From Anthoceros angustus (Eukaryota > Streptophyta > Anthocerotopsida > Anthocerotales > Anthocerotaceae), in contig VJWM01000259.1 in the NCBI GenBank assembly GCA_010909165.1, forward strand, positions 1 through 64,000: a DNA stretch of 64,000 nt, given 5' to 3'. Shown here piece after piece: positions 21,041-31,309 of the stretch (its first letter is position 1; each line of letters begins with the position of its first letter). Made by a program: the position numbers and the translations under genes. The notes beneath the pieces are model-generated. The model did not search any database. It was not told the DNA's origin and saw only the letters and a program-made list of their open reading frames with translations.

Positions 21041-21640
21041 CATGGCAACAAGGGCTGCAAGCCGACATGACATCGCACCAATCTCCTCCTCATGGTCCTG
21101 CCTAGCCTCGGTGACATCACTGCGGTCTTGTCCGGATTTCTAGATAGCATGTCGCATTTTGGTGTGTCACTCCTGTGCTCCACAAGGAAGTCATAATCTT
21201 GAAGTATCATGGCCCAGTGAGCCGACTTCCCACTCAATTTTGTGTTAGTCATCAGCCATTTCAATGGCGATGATCGATCACTAACCAAGCTGACCATACA
21301 AATATGGGCGGAGTGGCAAGCAACCCAAACATGCGAGGCACTCCCCTCATAGCTCGTGTGGCCTCCGCTCGGTTATTACTCCTCGAGGCATAAGCGATCA
21401 CGCGCTCCTTGCCCCACTCATCCTCTTGTGCAAGCACCGCCCAAGTCCCGACGGCTCAATCGTGTGTAACACAAATGGCTTGCTAAAATCGCCTAGCCAT
21501 GGGGTGACCTGGTCAATTGCTCCTTCAACATGTCAAAAGCTTGCTGCGCCAACTCATCCATGCCCATTCCACGTCTTTCCTCAACATGTCATTCAAGGGT
21601 TTCGCAATTCTGAAATTAGATGTAAACCTATAATAGTTGC
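21041..21640 (-). pseudogene. E2 RNase H
   Basis: The frame 21040-21297 shows SSPLKWLMTNTKLSGKSAHW, AMILQDYD and CDMLSRNPD. Upstream, ERVIAYASRSNN and a GLGAVLAQE-type segment are readable across frames near 21370-21450, with LHTDW holding a catalytic Asp. The domain follows RT without a gap, as usual for gypsy pol. It would degrade the RNA of the RNA-DNA hybrid. Confidence 0.82.
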
Positions 21641-22480
21641 ATAACCCAAGAAAGGCACGCAAGGTGACACGTTGGTGGGCTCCTTCACTGCAGGATAGCC
21701 TGTACCTTGGCTGAGTGGGGCATCACCCGTTAGGCACGATTCAGGACCTAAATATGCCAGTGTTCATTCCAAATTCACATTTGGACGGGTGACATGTGAG
21801 CTCGCCTTCCTTAGCCTACGGAACAGCTCCTCTAAGTGTGCCGGTGATCCTCAAAGGCGATCTTGTGAACCCGGCCGTCGTCGATATAGCACAACAAGTT
21901 GGCACATCCACCAAAACGGATCCATCACCCGGAAAAGTGGCGGGTGCGTTCTTGAACCGAATGGCATCACCAGCCATTCCACATTGGGACCCGTGAAGCG
22001 CGGTCTTCTTGATGTCCTCTTACGCAGCGGAATCGTTAAAACCACATCGAAGGTCCAAAGTAGAGAAGAAGCAGGCAATCTTTGTCAAATATCTCCTCTC
22101 GGCATTGGGTACCGATCCTGATGGCGGCATTGATGGGACGATAGTCCCCACATCCGTTCTCCGTCCACGTTGGGCATCCTTCTTTAGCGGCATATGATTC
22201 TTTGCGCCGTCCATTTGGATAGCCGGATAAGCCACCTTCAAGAAGCTCACGACACCTAGCATCGACCATCTCCCTCCGTCTTGCTCAACTGTAGCGGCGC
22301 GGTAGATGGGCTCACTGGCTATCGTTGATCACTGATCACATTGCGGTGAGGTCCTTCATGGTAAAACAAAGCATCACGATACTTGAGCGAGGAGAGTGTG
22401 GATGCGTGTCTTACGCCCATCTCGATCCATCCCCATGCGCCACGGAAAGTCTCGGCATTTAGCTTAGGCTTTGCGGGACT
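21641..22480 (-). pseudogene. E2 Ty3/gypsy reverse transcriptase
   Basis: From the start on the minus strand: RCRELLEGGLSG (22200-22265), CGDYRPINAAIRIG in 22036-22269, FSTLDLRCGFND (22040-22070; the D of LDL is catalytic), VEWLVMPFGSRTHP (21940-21990, the FGL-NAP box), LLCYIDD (about 21879-21900, catalytic YIDD) and CHPSKCEFGMNTGIF near 21750-21790. Frame changes occur every 30-80 codons. The RT follows the methyltransferase domain on the same strand with a roughly 150-bp spacer. Confidence 0.88.
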
Positions 22481-22639
22481 GATCATCTAAGCGCTCTCTG
22501 GTGGTGAGGCGGAAAAGCACTGTGGGGACGGACTGCTCCACCCCCATCCGGCCAGAAAGGCATGTATGCATATCCGTGAAAAGGGAGATGAAGCTGCGTT
22601 TGGACACATCTTGTGATGGGCTGGTACCATGTTGCCAGC

Positions 22640-23530
22640 GGCGTGGGTGCCAAGCACAGACTCACTAACCACGTGAGTGCGTGAACATCCATGGCTCGCC
22701 TAGAGCACGCTTGGTGTATGTAGTAGGGCTCAGCAGAATGGGGTGAAAGCCCATAATGCGTTCGCTCCGGCCGGTGGGTTCCTCCTGCTGCGTGTTGGTG
22801 TTCAAATGCTGTCCCTCGACCACGTAAGCGAATGAACGGAAAGCTAACCGGCATGGGCGGTGCCGGCGTGTGTTGGTTTTGAACCAAGGCGCACGCTCAC
22901 TTGGCGGTAACAAGCTGGGCTGGTGATGATCCTCCGGCGATTGAAGGCAAGGACGGGTCCCTGTGTGCCAAAGCAGTGCGGCGAGGCGGGGACCAAGTTG
23001 GTCGATAATTCCTCGAGCGGTGAGCAAAGCGCCCACAGGCCGCATCTAACGGGATGGGAGGCCCGGATGTCTTGAACCGCCATGTCCTGTTGCACATGTG
23101 CTCTGCATCAAATTGCGGTGTATTCTCAAGGAGGTAAGCACACTGGTTGTATTCTTGAGCCCATGTGAGGACTGATGTAGATCCTGAGCATTACGGCGTG
23201 CATCTTGTAGACCAGCTCCATGCCCGGCTTGGGAGAACCCCAGCATTCCGGCCGGCAATCACCATATCCACATTTCCCAAGGCACGAATGTGGCCTTCTT
23301 GAATGTAACGGACATCCTGCGGTAGGCGGTGAAAGCCTTGATAGGCCTCCAAGGCGATTCTTTGTGGAAAACGCTCATGCAGCCCTTGCGGCTGAACTCT
23401 GCGATACGGCGTCTTTGTGACATCATTGTCACAATACACGTATCGGCATATGGGCGATCCATCATCAAGAGAGCCTCCGGCCCGATCAGATCCCGCCAAA
23501 GAGTTCTACCACCGTCGGTCCCGAACGATG
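22640..23530 (-). pseudogene. E2-encoded cytosine-5 DNA methyltransferase domain
   Basis: Motifs of C5 DNA methyltransferases appear in canonical order on the minus strand: I, VVELFGGI (23489-23518, SAM binding); II, RYVYCDND (23422-23445); III, QDVRYIQEGHI (about 23290-23325); IV, VDMVIAG (23251-23270) then an EC codon pair and GFSQAGHGAGLQDAR (23200-23248), the catalytic-Cys loop; VI, LLENTPQFD (23108-23135); VIII, FAHRSRNY and TNL (22991-23030); IX-like, GRSERIMGF (22741-22780); X, ALGE then AMDVHALTWLVSL (22660-22712). Size (about 295 codons) and linear order fit a DNMT3-like or bacterial-like enzyme, not permuted DRM. Indels break the frame at least five times. It lies between gag and RT. 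Confidence 0.8.
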
Positions 23531-24640
23531 GCGCCCATGTAATCACATTGTGATCCGGCACTTTCGATCTTGAGTGGGCTGGTTAACACTGAATCAACAA
23601 GTGCATCACTGCGCACTTTGTCTCTTCATCTTTTCGGCGTGAGCTGCTGGATGATCGGGTTGTGCAAGGGCATGTTGCAAGCTGTGAGATCCATGGGGGG
23701 AATGGCGTCATCGACTTCAAGATTGTGCATCTTGCTTTGGTTAGCATCTTGGACTAGCTTCACGGCATTGCAGACGGGCTCCTTGCTAGCATGGCACACC
23801 ACTAACGTGATCTCGTGGCCCTGCAGTGTCCAAGGGAATATGTGCTGGCAGTCCTCCTGCGGTCGGGCCGATAGAAGGCACTCGTCAATTATCCACTCCT
23901 CGCCGGTGGGAAAAGAAACTCATCCTAGCGGTGTCGTAGTTTGTGGCCGTGGTCACCAAGCACGCAGAGACATGGTCATGGCATCCGATGAGCTGGATTC
24001 AATGTGATGTGCACGAGCTCAAGTCTCGCCACACAGGCTCCACGGCCCAGTGCGGATGTTCCATGGGGATTTGAAGTGCTTCTCCACCAAACCAAGCCGT
24101 CTTTGGCTTACTATAATGGCGGGCGAGCGCCCGATATCCACCACCACAGGTGCAGCCGTTGATGACCCGTCCTCTCGGTTGTCTGCTGCGTTACTCACTT
24201 TCATTCGCGGCTGTTGGTAGTGGATGCGTGGATGCTCAACCCTGTTGGTCGGTCATGCGGTCATTTGCAATGGAAGCATCCACGGGCTCCACTGAATTTA
24301 CGGTGATCCGGAAAGGAACAAGTCCCCGGACGACTACCAAATCTCCGGCACATGAGCAGCGGGACTTCACAATATCTGCCGGGTTCTGGAGACGCGTTCG
24401 TCATGCCCATGTCCGCAAGGACATTAATGGTGCCCAACAACCGTCTTGCCTGCTCATGTGTGACCAAAGGGGCATCATGTACAATTGCCCTAAGCGAGGG
24501 CCTCATCTCTGTCTGCATTGGCTCTGTCTTTGTCACCGGAGTGAAGATGTATCCTGCCCCGTAATGGGATGGCGTTCAGTGGCAAGGGCATAAAGGATTG
24601 AGGCATTGCTGCCCTTGCTCCTCATTGCACAGTGATGGGC
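23531..24640 (-). other. E2 polyprotein stretch between gag and methyltransferase, unrecognised
   Basis: Protein-like text lies in several minus frames. One (about 23590-23910) reads EEWIIDECLLSARPQEDCQH, then GHEITLVVCHASKEPVCNAV and KLVQDANQSKMHNLEVDD, leading into the methyltransferase. Another (24261-24536) reads THEQARRLLGTINVLADMGM. A VVVDIGRSPAIIVS segment (about 24080-24120) is a weak candidate for a decayed protease DTG site. Nothing else was recognised. Confidence 0.4.
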
Positions 24641-25185
24641 CACGTTTGCTAACACGATGTCAAGCCGGCCAAGATTAATGGCATGCCCAACCCATGTAGC
24701 GGCACATCTTCCCTTAGCTTGTCACGAACATGAGGCTGCATCAACACCTCATGTGGGTGTCCATAATCTTCTCATGTTTCATCGAGAACCACTCTGCGAC
24801 CCTGCGAGCTTAGCTCCACCGCTTCTTGAGGCTGGTTGTAAGCGTGCCCACTGTCTTTAAGGCAAAACCGTGGCCTCCGGCGTCATCTTGTCGCGTTCGC
24901 AACCTTGGCTTTCGCTTTCTCCTCATTGCTTGCTCTTAGAGTCCCAGTGCGGAGTTGCTCTATTGTCTTGATGCTAGTAGCATCTCCGGTGATGCCGACC
25001 CATCTCCTCTCGGGTGAAGTTGAAAGCACACGGTGCTCACATGACCATTCTTTTGACAATGAGTGCAAAGAGGCCTTCTGGGCACTTGCAATTCGGTGAG
25101 ATGTGCTCGGGGCGCCACAATGGTTGCACATGGTGGCCGGTATGTGACTGCGATCCTTGTTGCTCCGCCTTGGTGGCTTAGGTGT
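24641..25185 (-). pseudogene. E2 Gag nucleocapsid with two CCHC knuckles
   Basis: In frame 24960-25223, CTHCQKNGHVSTVC (about 25030-25075) is a perfect C-x2-C-x4-H-x4-C knuckle. Just upstream, CNHCGAP (24883-25212) continues as EHISPNC in the next frame (about 25085-25130), a second knuckle broken by one missing base. Such paired knuckles package genomic RNA. To the left, 24641-24880, only degraded text is visible. Confidence 0.8.
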
Positions 25186-27250
25186 AGTCCTTGAAGAAGT
25201 TCCCCGTGACACCTTGAAAACATGCCTTGATAATGGTGGAAGGCCTTGGAATGCTTGGAGGAGAAGGCGGAGTAAGCAATCTCTTTCTTCTCCGCTTCCT
25301 CATGTACTGCTGCAAAGTATAGGCATCGCCATACTTATCCACAAGTGAGGACAACGGTGGAAATGAAACGGTGATCACCCTCAAGGTGTGAGGAATTTCT
25401 CCGCTTCTTGGTGCAGTGAGCATGCAGGTCCCATCTCGCAGCTTTTGCAGCCCTACGGAACACATCGGGTGTCTCCTTTCCGGCGTGCAAAGCTTGCGCT
25501 CCATAATCTTCTCGGGAGTCTTGAGTGGAAAAGCCTTCTCGAGGATCTTCATGAACTCTTCCACAGGTTGGCATATTTGGGGTGTGTATGAATTCATCAA
25601 TCCCTGCGTGGTATTGTCCTCTGTGGCCGTGAGAGGAGGCATCACGGTGGGTGGCGGCCTGCGTGGGCTGTTGTCCTCTGTGGCCGTGAGAGGAGGCATC
25701 ACGGTGGGTGGCGGCAGTGGCGGCGATTACTGCAGATATGGCTCTGGTGGGCACTTGCAATTCGGTGAGATGTGCTCGGGGCGCCACAATGGTTGCACAT
25801 GGTGGCGTAGCGTGCGATCCTTCTGTTGCTCCTTGGTGGCTTAGGCTGGTGTAGTCCTTGAAGAAGTTCCCCGAGGCACTTGCTTGAAAACATGCCTTGA
25901 TAATGGTGGAAGGCCTTGGAATGCTTGGAGGAGAAGGCGGAGTAAGCAATCTCTTTCTTCTCCGCTTCCTCATGTACTGCTGCAAAGTATAGGCATCGCC
26001 ATACTTATCCACAAGTGAGGACAACGGTGGAAATGAAACGGTGATCACCCTCAAGGTGTGAGGAATTTCTCCGCTTCTTGGTGCAGTGAGCATGCAGGTC
26101 CCATCTCGCAGCTTTTGCAGCCTCACGGAAACACATCGGGTGTCTCCTTTCCGGCGTGCAAAGCTTGCGCTCCATAATCTTCTCGGGAGTCTTGAGTGGA
26201 AAAGCCTTCTCGAGGATCTTCATGAACTCTTCCACAGGTTGGCATATTTGGGGTGTGTATGAATTCATCAATCCCTGCGTGGTATTGTCCTCTGTGGCCG
26301 TGAGAGGAGGCATCACGGTGGGTGGCGGCCTGCGTGGGCTGTTGTCCTCTGTGGCCGTGAGAGGAGGCATCACGGTGGGTGGCGGCAGTGGCGGCGATTA
26401 CTGCAGATATGGCTCTGGTGGGCACTTGCAATTCGGTGAGATGTGCTCGGGGCGCCACAATGGTTGCACATGGTGGCGTAGCGTGCGATCCTTCTGTTGC
26501 TCCTTGGTGGCTTAGGCTGGTGTAGTCCTTGAAGAAGTTCCCCGAGGCACTTGCTTGAAAACATGCCTTGATAATGGTGGAAGGCCTTGGAATGCTTGGA
26601 GGAGAAGGCGGAGTAAGCAATCTCTTTCTTCTCCGCTTCCTCATGTACTGCTGCAAAGTATAGGCATCGCCATACTTATCCTAAGTGAGGACAACGGTGG
26701 AAATAAACGGTGATCACCCTCAAGGTGTGAGGAATTTCTCCAGCTTCTTGGTGCAGTGAGCATGCAGGTCCCATCTCGCAGCTTTTGCAGCCCTCTGACA
26801 CATATGTCTCCCTTTCCGTGCAAAGCTTGCCTCATCTTCTCGGGAGTCTTGAGTGGAAAAGCCTTCTCGAGGATCTTCATGAACTCTTCCACGGTTGGCA
26901 TATTTGGGGTGTGTATGAATTCATCAATCCCTGCGTGGTAATTGTTGTCCTCTGTGGCCGTGAGAGGAGGCATCACGGTGGGTGGCGGCTGGTGGCGGCG
27001 ATTACTGCGGATATGGCACGGTGGGTGTCACTTGACCGACTTGGCATTGTAGGCCATCTGCGGTGCCCTTGGAATAATGGATTGGAGGCAGAGTAGTTGA
27101 GGTCGGCTCGCTTGGTGGGCTTCATACAAATCCGGGGCCTCATCACCATGTATCTTGATATGTTCGAACATGTAGAGGTGGTTATCGCGCCCATGTTTGA
27201 ACTTGACCCTACTAATTGCCTCATTGACTATGACCTAAAATCCCTCAACG
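25186..27250 (-). pseudogene. E2 Gag capsid region, three tandem copies
   Basis: Three direct copies with a period of about 670 bp start near 25191, 25857 and 26528. Each reads QGLMNSYTPQICQPVEEFMK, ILEKAFPLKTPEKI, LVDKYGDAYTLQQYMRKRRR and TPPSPPSIPRPSTI on the minus strand, a basic capsid/linker region leading to the knuckles. Copies 1 and 2 are identical over long stretches. Each also holds an internal duplicate coding MPPLTATEDN (25613-25715 in copy 1). The junctions near 25749 and 26420 share CACTTG with both parent sites. The N-terminal part extends to about 27224. Confidence 0.75.
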
Positions 27251-28326
27251 ATTGTGTTCTGGCCCGAAATTTCACCGCCATTTGGCCCTCCTTCCATCGT
27301 GTCGAATCACGACGGGTCCTCTTGCCACAGGTCTTACATGATAAATCTCGGGGCCACGAGCCACGAGGAAAGGCCTAATCCCAGCCCTCCGGTGCACTCC
27401 CAAGCTGGCCCCTGCTCCTCCTTATCAGTCACACACAAGGTGTAAGTGGGGACCCGGAACCCTAATGCAAAGGATCCTTGTCCGGGCTCACATTGCTGTA
27501 GGTCCTCTAAGGACAAATCTTGTGGCGTGGTGCCCTTCTCCTTCTCACGAAAACCACAGGCACGTCCCTCGTTCATAAGCAGTGCAGTGGGCTATCTCCC
27601 TCTTCACCGGTGGCATGCCCCATGTAATCGGCACGCCCGGTGAGTCAAGGAAGCCAGCATCAATTGTCGGTGCGGAGGAAAACCTTAGCTGCGAATCGGT
27701 GTGAAACACAAACACACCAATCGCAACTCGGATCCTCCCCTGACCTCAAGCTTTTCAGATGCCTCACTCCTGCGAGAATCCTCAGCCTGTTCAGCGACTC
27801 ACTCCTCGTGCTCGTGCTGTACAAGACCCGGCACCTACCCGCAGCAAGAGAAGTGTTGGCTGCACATAGCCAAATTCCCCAACTAAAACCCTTAGTGATC
27901 AACTTCTCCCGGGCATTCAGTCCACTGTTTCTCACTCGAAAGTAGACAAAAATGATACCAACGGATTCGTCTCAACGAGGCAAACAAGATGGTATGCAAA
28001 TTGAAAGCAGCCGACTCGTGTGGCGATCGCTATGAGCTCTGGACGGCCGTGGAAACTTGCTGCGGTTGAGACATGGGAGGACTCAAAAATTATGAGAGGG
28101 CCTTGAGTTGTGCGGCGCAGCGGGCACACAGCTGGCCTGGAAAATCCCCCAGCACCCACGTAAAACCCAACAAGTCCTGCGACAATCGACCATGCGAAAC
28201 CCTAGCAAAATGCACACCACGTCAAGCCCATAGGCGGGGTCAAGCTGAGCCGTGTAAGTGGACTCCTCCATGCTCCAGGCCAAGGCAGAATCAAGTTGAA
28301 TGCTTCTCGGCGGTTGTCAATAGACA
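27251..28326 (-). other. E2 leader between 5' LTR and gag
   Basis: Minus frames at 27334-27576 and 27660-27935 are open (80 and 91 codons) but match nothing I know. The sequence after the 5' LTR, TGTCTATTGACAACC, is not a standard primer-binding site, so either the PBS is unusual or it has decayed. No other structure is clear. Confidence 0.35.
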
Positions 28327-28835
28327 TGCACCGGCTCACATGTCTTGATGCTCACTTCCGATTCGAGAAAATTAAAGGGCTGCCCTACACGGGCTGCCTA
28401 GAGCTGATAAGTCCCGAACACGCATTACACACATTGCCACAATCTTTGAGCGCATACACACAATAGTCTTTGCATTCTGACCTAGAAATTCGACAACAAC
28501 AAAATTGCGTGTGTTCTAGCGTTCCTCCTAGGGACTTGACAAGCGCCTTCCACAACGCCTTGGTCTTGTGCTCCATAACCGCCTTGCAACCACCTTGCGT
28601 CGTGATGCAGTGGGCACCACACTCTTGGTGCCGCATCCTCTGGATTGGAGTGATCATGTCGCTTTCTCCCACAGGTGAGAGGGAGACTGGCCCAAGCTTG
28701 GCCATTTTGCGGGTTATTTCCGACTTTCCTGTTTAAGGGCATTTAGTAATTATCGCACTAACCGATTAAACTAAGCTAACAAAACCTACTTGCTAAGCCC
28801 TAGCTTCTAAGAGTTAGTTCCTAGCATCAGTTTCA
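28327..28835 (-). repeat. E2 5' LTR
   Basis: 509 bp matching 15827-16333. On its own strand it starts TGAAACTGATGC and ends CCGGTGCA. The plus-strand flank is CGTCA here, against CGTCG next to the other LTR, so no clean target duplication can be shown. Confidence 0.75.
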
Positions 28836-29706
28836 CGTCAGGGTGTCCTATGACTGCCGTCAATTCAAGCAGAGTTTGCAGGACAGGATGGGACCCCAAT
28901 TTGTGGATGACGAAGATGCGGGTAAGTGGAGCATCTTCTACTCCCTTGATATGACCGGGCAGTATTCACACAAGTTATGGCCAGGCTTCACATCTTCCCA
29001 TCAGATGTTGAGGAGCATCATGCCGGTTGTAGGGTGGAGCATTATCCTGGAATCGGGATTTATTTGAGCTCCAGCCGGGGTCCTGGCGTTTGCCACAGAC
29101 TGGACAAGCTATCTGAGAGGGTGCATGGAGGAAGTTGCAGCATCACTTCCAAATGCATCAATGGTTTGATGGGATGAGGTTGCCAGCAGAGTTCGTTGAC
29201 TGGGGAGACACATACCCTCGTCGCTTGATTTTTCTCAAGGAGTGGTTTTGAGTTTTCCACCATCTGCGGACAGGGCATCATGTGGTAGGGTGGCCTCGGC
29301 AGTTTTACATTCTGACCAACAAGCTGAGGACCCCTCATGTTGATCAACGTGCTTGGACTCGAGAGGAGAAGGGCCTGTCTCGAGACTCGCCCGGCCCGCA
29401 CATCTACACTTCATGGTTACCGTTTTCAATTACCCAACACAGGAAGCTTACAGTCGGGACATGGATGCTGGACAGGATGGCGTACATCCTGTTTTCAGCC
29501 AGTTCGATGCACAGAAGCGCTTTGTGGAAGAACAGGTTGACAGTCTCTCTGGATTCAAGCTGCCCAGTGAGATTACGATTAAGCAGGAGGCACAAGAAGA
29601 CCCATCAGATGATGAGGATCTAGAAGATGACGCCATTCCTCCTCCTCGGGCAGAACCACCGTCAGTGTTGGACAAGCTACGTTCTCGCTGGTGGGGACGT
29701 TGGTAA
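28836..29706 (+). pseudogene. E1 tail ORF (resumes after E2), unrecognised acidic protein
   Basis: Plus-strand coding text resumes at the E2 boundary: RMGPQFVDDEDAGKWSIFYS then LDMTGQYSHKLWPGFTSS (28843-29067), a MHQWFDGMRLPAEFVDWGD piece (about 29150-29200) and a clean final frame (29353-29706) ending in FQ/KLPSEI, acidic EAQEDPSDDEDLEDDA, PPPRAEPPSVLDKLRSRWWG and a stop. No family was recognised. It lies between the AT-hook ORF and the 3' LTR of E1, so a third E1 ORF (the class position of env-like or accessory genes) is the simplest reading. No signal peptide or membrane segment supports an envelope. Confidence 0.5.
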
Positions 29707-29794
29707 GTAGTTGTTTGTTTTTCTAGGCCAAGATGGTCTAAACAATTTTGTGGGAAACCAGGTGGCTAGGCCTCCAAGTTTCCCGAAGTATTCT

Positions 29795-30772
29795 GGTCCC
29801 TCTCTTAGGCAAACCCAGGCCTCTTTAGTTCGCCATAGGCCAAGGACAAATTAAACTAGGATTATTGCTCTGGGCCAAAGGCCGAGGCCGCCATGAGTAG
29901 GCCGATGCTTAGAAAGGACTTAGCTTTGTGAGGCTAGGTAGGCATGCGCAGCCTGCGGCGCTGTGACATTATCATCTTTGTCGCTGTATGGGAAAGCAGG
30001 CACCTAAGACTCTATGATATTGATATCGACCGGAGCATCCGGCATAAGCCACGATCTTTGAAGTGTGATGATGTCATGTACATGGTCCATGGATGGCACA
30101 TGACATGTATGCCATGTCGCATAAGTGCCATGTATGCATATGCGTGTGGAGATGAAGGATGACATGTGATGCATGTGGACATGTGGCGGTGATGTGTCAT
30201 GGCGCATGCAATCTATATGCATGGTTATGCATGTAGGTACGGTCTATGACGCGTATAGGTAGCATTTATATTAGAAAATACATAAAAATCGTAAATCAAG
30301 GAAAAGGGCGAATAGAATTTGTTAAACACATAAATATTATTATTTGAAGGCCAAGGAAAGTAGGATTATAAAGTGCCCACCATCGATACGGTGGACACTT
30401 CATCGAGAACTCGGGGTTTTGCCTATATGTGGGCACCCACCATGGATTCTTGGATTGTTGATGTTTGTCTTGTTCTAATAGACAGCCATACTTCGTCCCT
30501 GCTGTGTCTTTGTCTCCTAGAGGTTCTTGTGGTTCGTTGCATTACCAGGTTGGGAGAATTTTCCATCTTGATTTCACCTGTTCGCGGTCCTGGGTCTACC
30601 TCTCTTAGGCAAACCCAGTCTCTTTTTGTAGCCTTGCCCTTGGCCATAGGCCAAGGACAAATTAAGGCTAGGATTATTGCTCCTGGGCCAAAGGCCAAGG
30701 ACGCCACAGGCAGGCTGATGCTTAGAAAGGACTTAGCTTTGTGGCGAGGCTAGGTAGGCATGCAGCTATGCG
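29795..30772 (+). repeat. About 165-bp direct repeats flanking the right E1 LTR
   Basis: Segment 29795-29955 (tctcttaggcaaaccc ... gaggctaggtaggcatgc) recurs at about 30585-30772 with indels, on either side of the LTR at 29962-30576. The second copy leads straight into copia C2 gag. The pattern matches the repeat-LTR-repeat arrangement at the left E2 LTR. Confidence 0.75.
29962..30576 (+). repeat. Right (3') LTR of E1
   Basis: 615 bp matching 136-785, starting TGTGACATT and ending GATTTCA. It keeps the TATAAAG box and the GTGCCCACC hairpin (about 30367-30400). The CATG tract is shorter than in the left copy. No clear polypurine tract precedes it. Confidence 0.65.
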
Positions 30773-31300
30773 GCTGCTGCGCGACATGGACTTGAAGATG
30801 AAGGAAGGGACGAGGATGTCCGATCATCGAATGATTTCAATACCATTTTCAGCGACTCTCATCTCAAGGTATCACATTCCCAGTTAGTGAGAGCTATGTT
30901 TCATTGGTCACATTACGGAGAGTTGGGACACCTTTGCACTCGAGTAATTACACTTTGCTAGTGGTCTTACCATTGTAAATGTAGAAGGTAGCACATTGGC
31001 GAGGTGAGCAGGAAAAATATGGAACCTTCAAAAGGTTCCGGTGCCCTCATAGTGAGAGGGAGGTCCCGCTGCGAAGGGAAGCAGGACGAAGCTTCTCTCG
31101 TAGCAAATCTCGTAGTCGTAACAAGAATGTGGAGTGTCACTATTGTCACAAAGGGTCACTTCAAAAGAGAGTGCGAGAAGTTCAAAAGGACCAAGGAAAA
31201 GAAGCGGGCGACAAGAAGGCGACTTAAATGCATCGAGTTGGAAGAGTTAAACTCGTTGAGGACGGAGATGTCCTTATCTCTTCTTACTTGAATCTTGCAC
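30773..31300 (+). pseudogene. C2 copia Gag, C-terminal part
   Basis: Plus-strand text reads LLRDMDLKMKEGTRMSDHL and a following F-N-IFSDSHLK segment, a UBN2-type copia capsid. Then comes a basic stretch and a zinc knuckle near 31130-31180: CHYCHK in one frame and GHFKRECEKFKRTKEKK in the next, together C-x2-C-x4-H-x4-C with one base lost. The N-terminal part and the 5' LTR are missing; E1 LTR sequence takes their place. Confidence 0.8.
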
Positions 31301-31309
31301 AATTAACGG

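Larger units (their letters stand above)
15827..28835 (-). mobile_element. Ty3/gypsy retrotransposon E2 with DNA methyltransferase and PHD finger
   Basis: A minus-strand gypsy element bounded by about 508-bp LTRs. Reading right to left: 5' LTR (28327-28835), leader, gag capsid in three tandem copies, two CCHC knuckles, an unrecognised stretch, a cytosine-5 methyltransferase, RT, RNase H, integrase in about four partial copies, a PHD finger, 3' LTR (15827-16333). RT before integrase defines Ty3/gypsy. Without the internal duplications it would be about 9 kb. All frames are broken, so this copy is dead as read. It interrupts the E1 tail. Confidence 0.85.

Noticed and set aside
17441-21300. Repeated blocks resembling a repeat array (CRISPR-like or satellite)
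   Set aside because: Units are 0.5-1.6 kb, coding (integrase, RNase H), and have no short repeat-spacer layout. They are tandem duplications inside a gypsy element.
22640-23530. N6-adenine methyltransferase or DRM-type enzyme
   Set aside because: No DPPY-type motif. The order I, IV, VI, VIII, X is linear, whereas DRM has motifs VI-X before I-V.
28836-29706. Retroviral-type envelope ORF for E1
   Set aside because: No signal peptide, membrane helix or Cys pattern is visible; the C-terminus is acidic and Pro rich.
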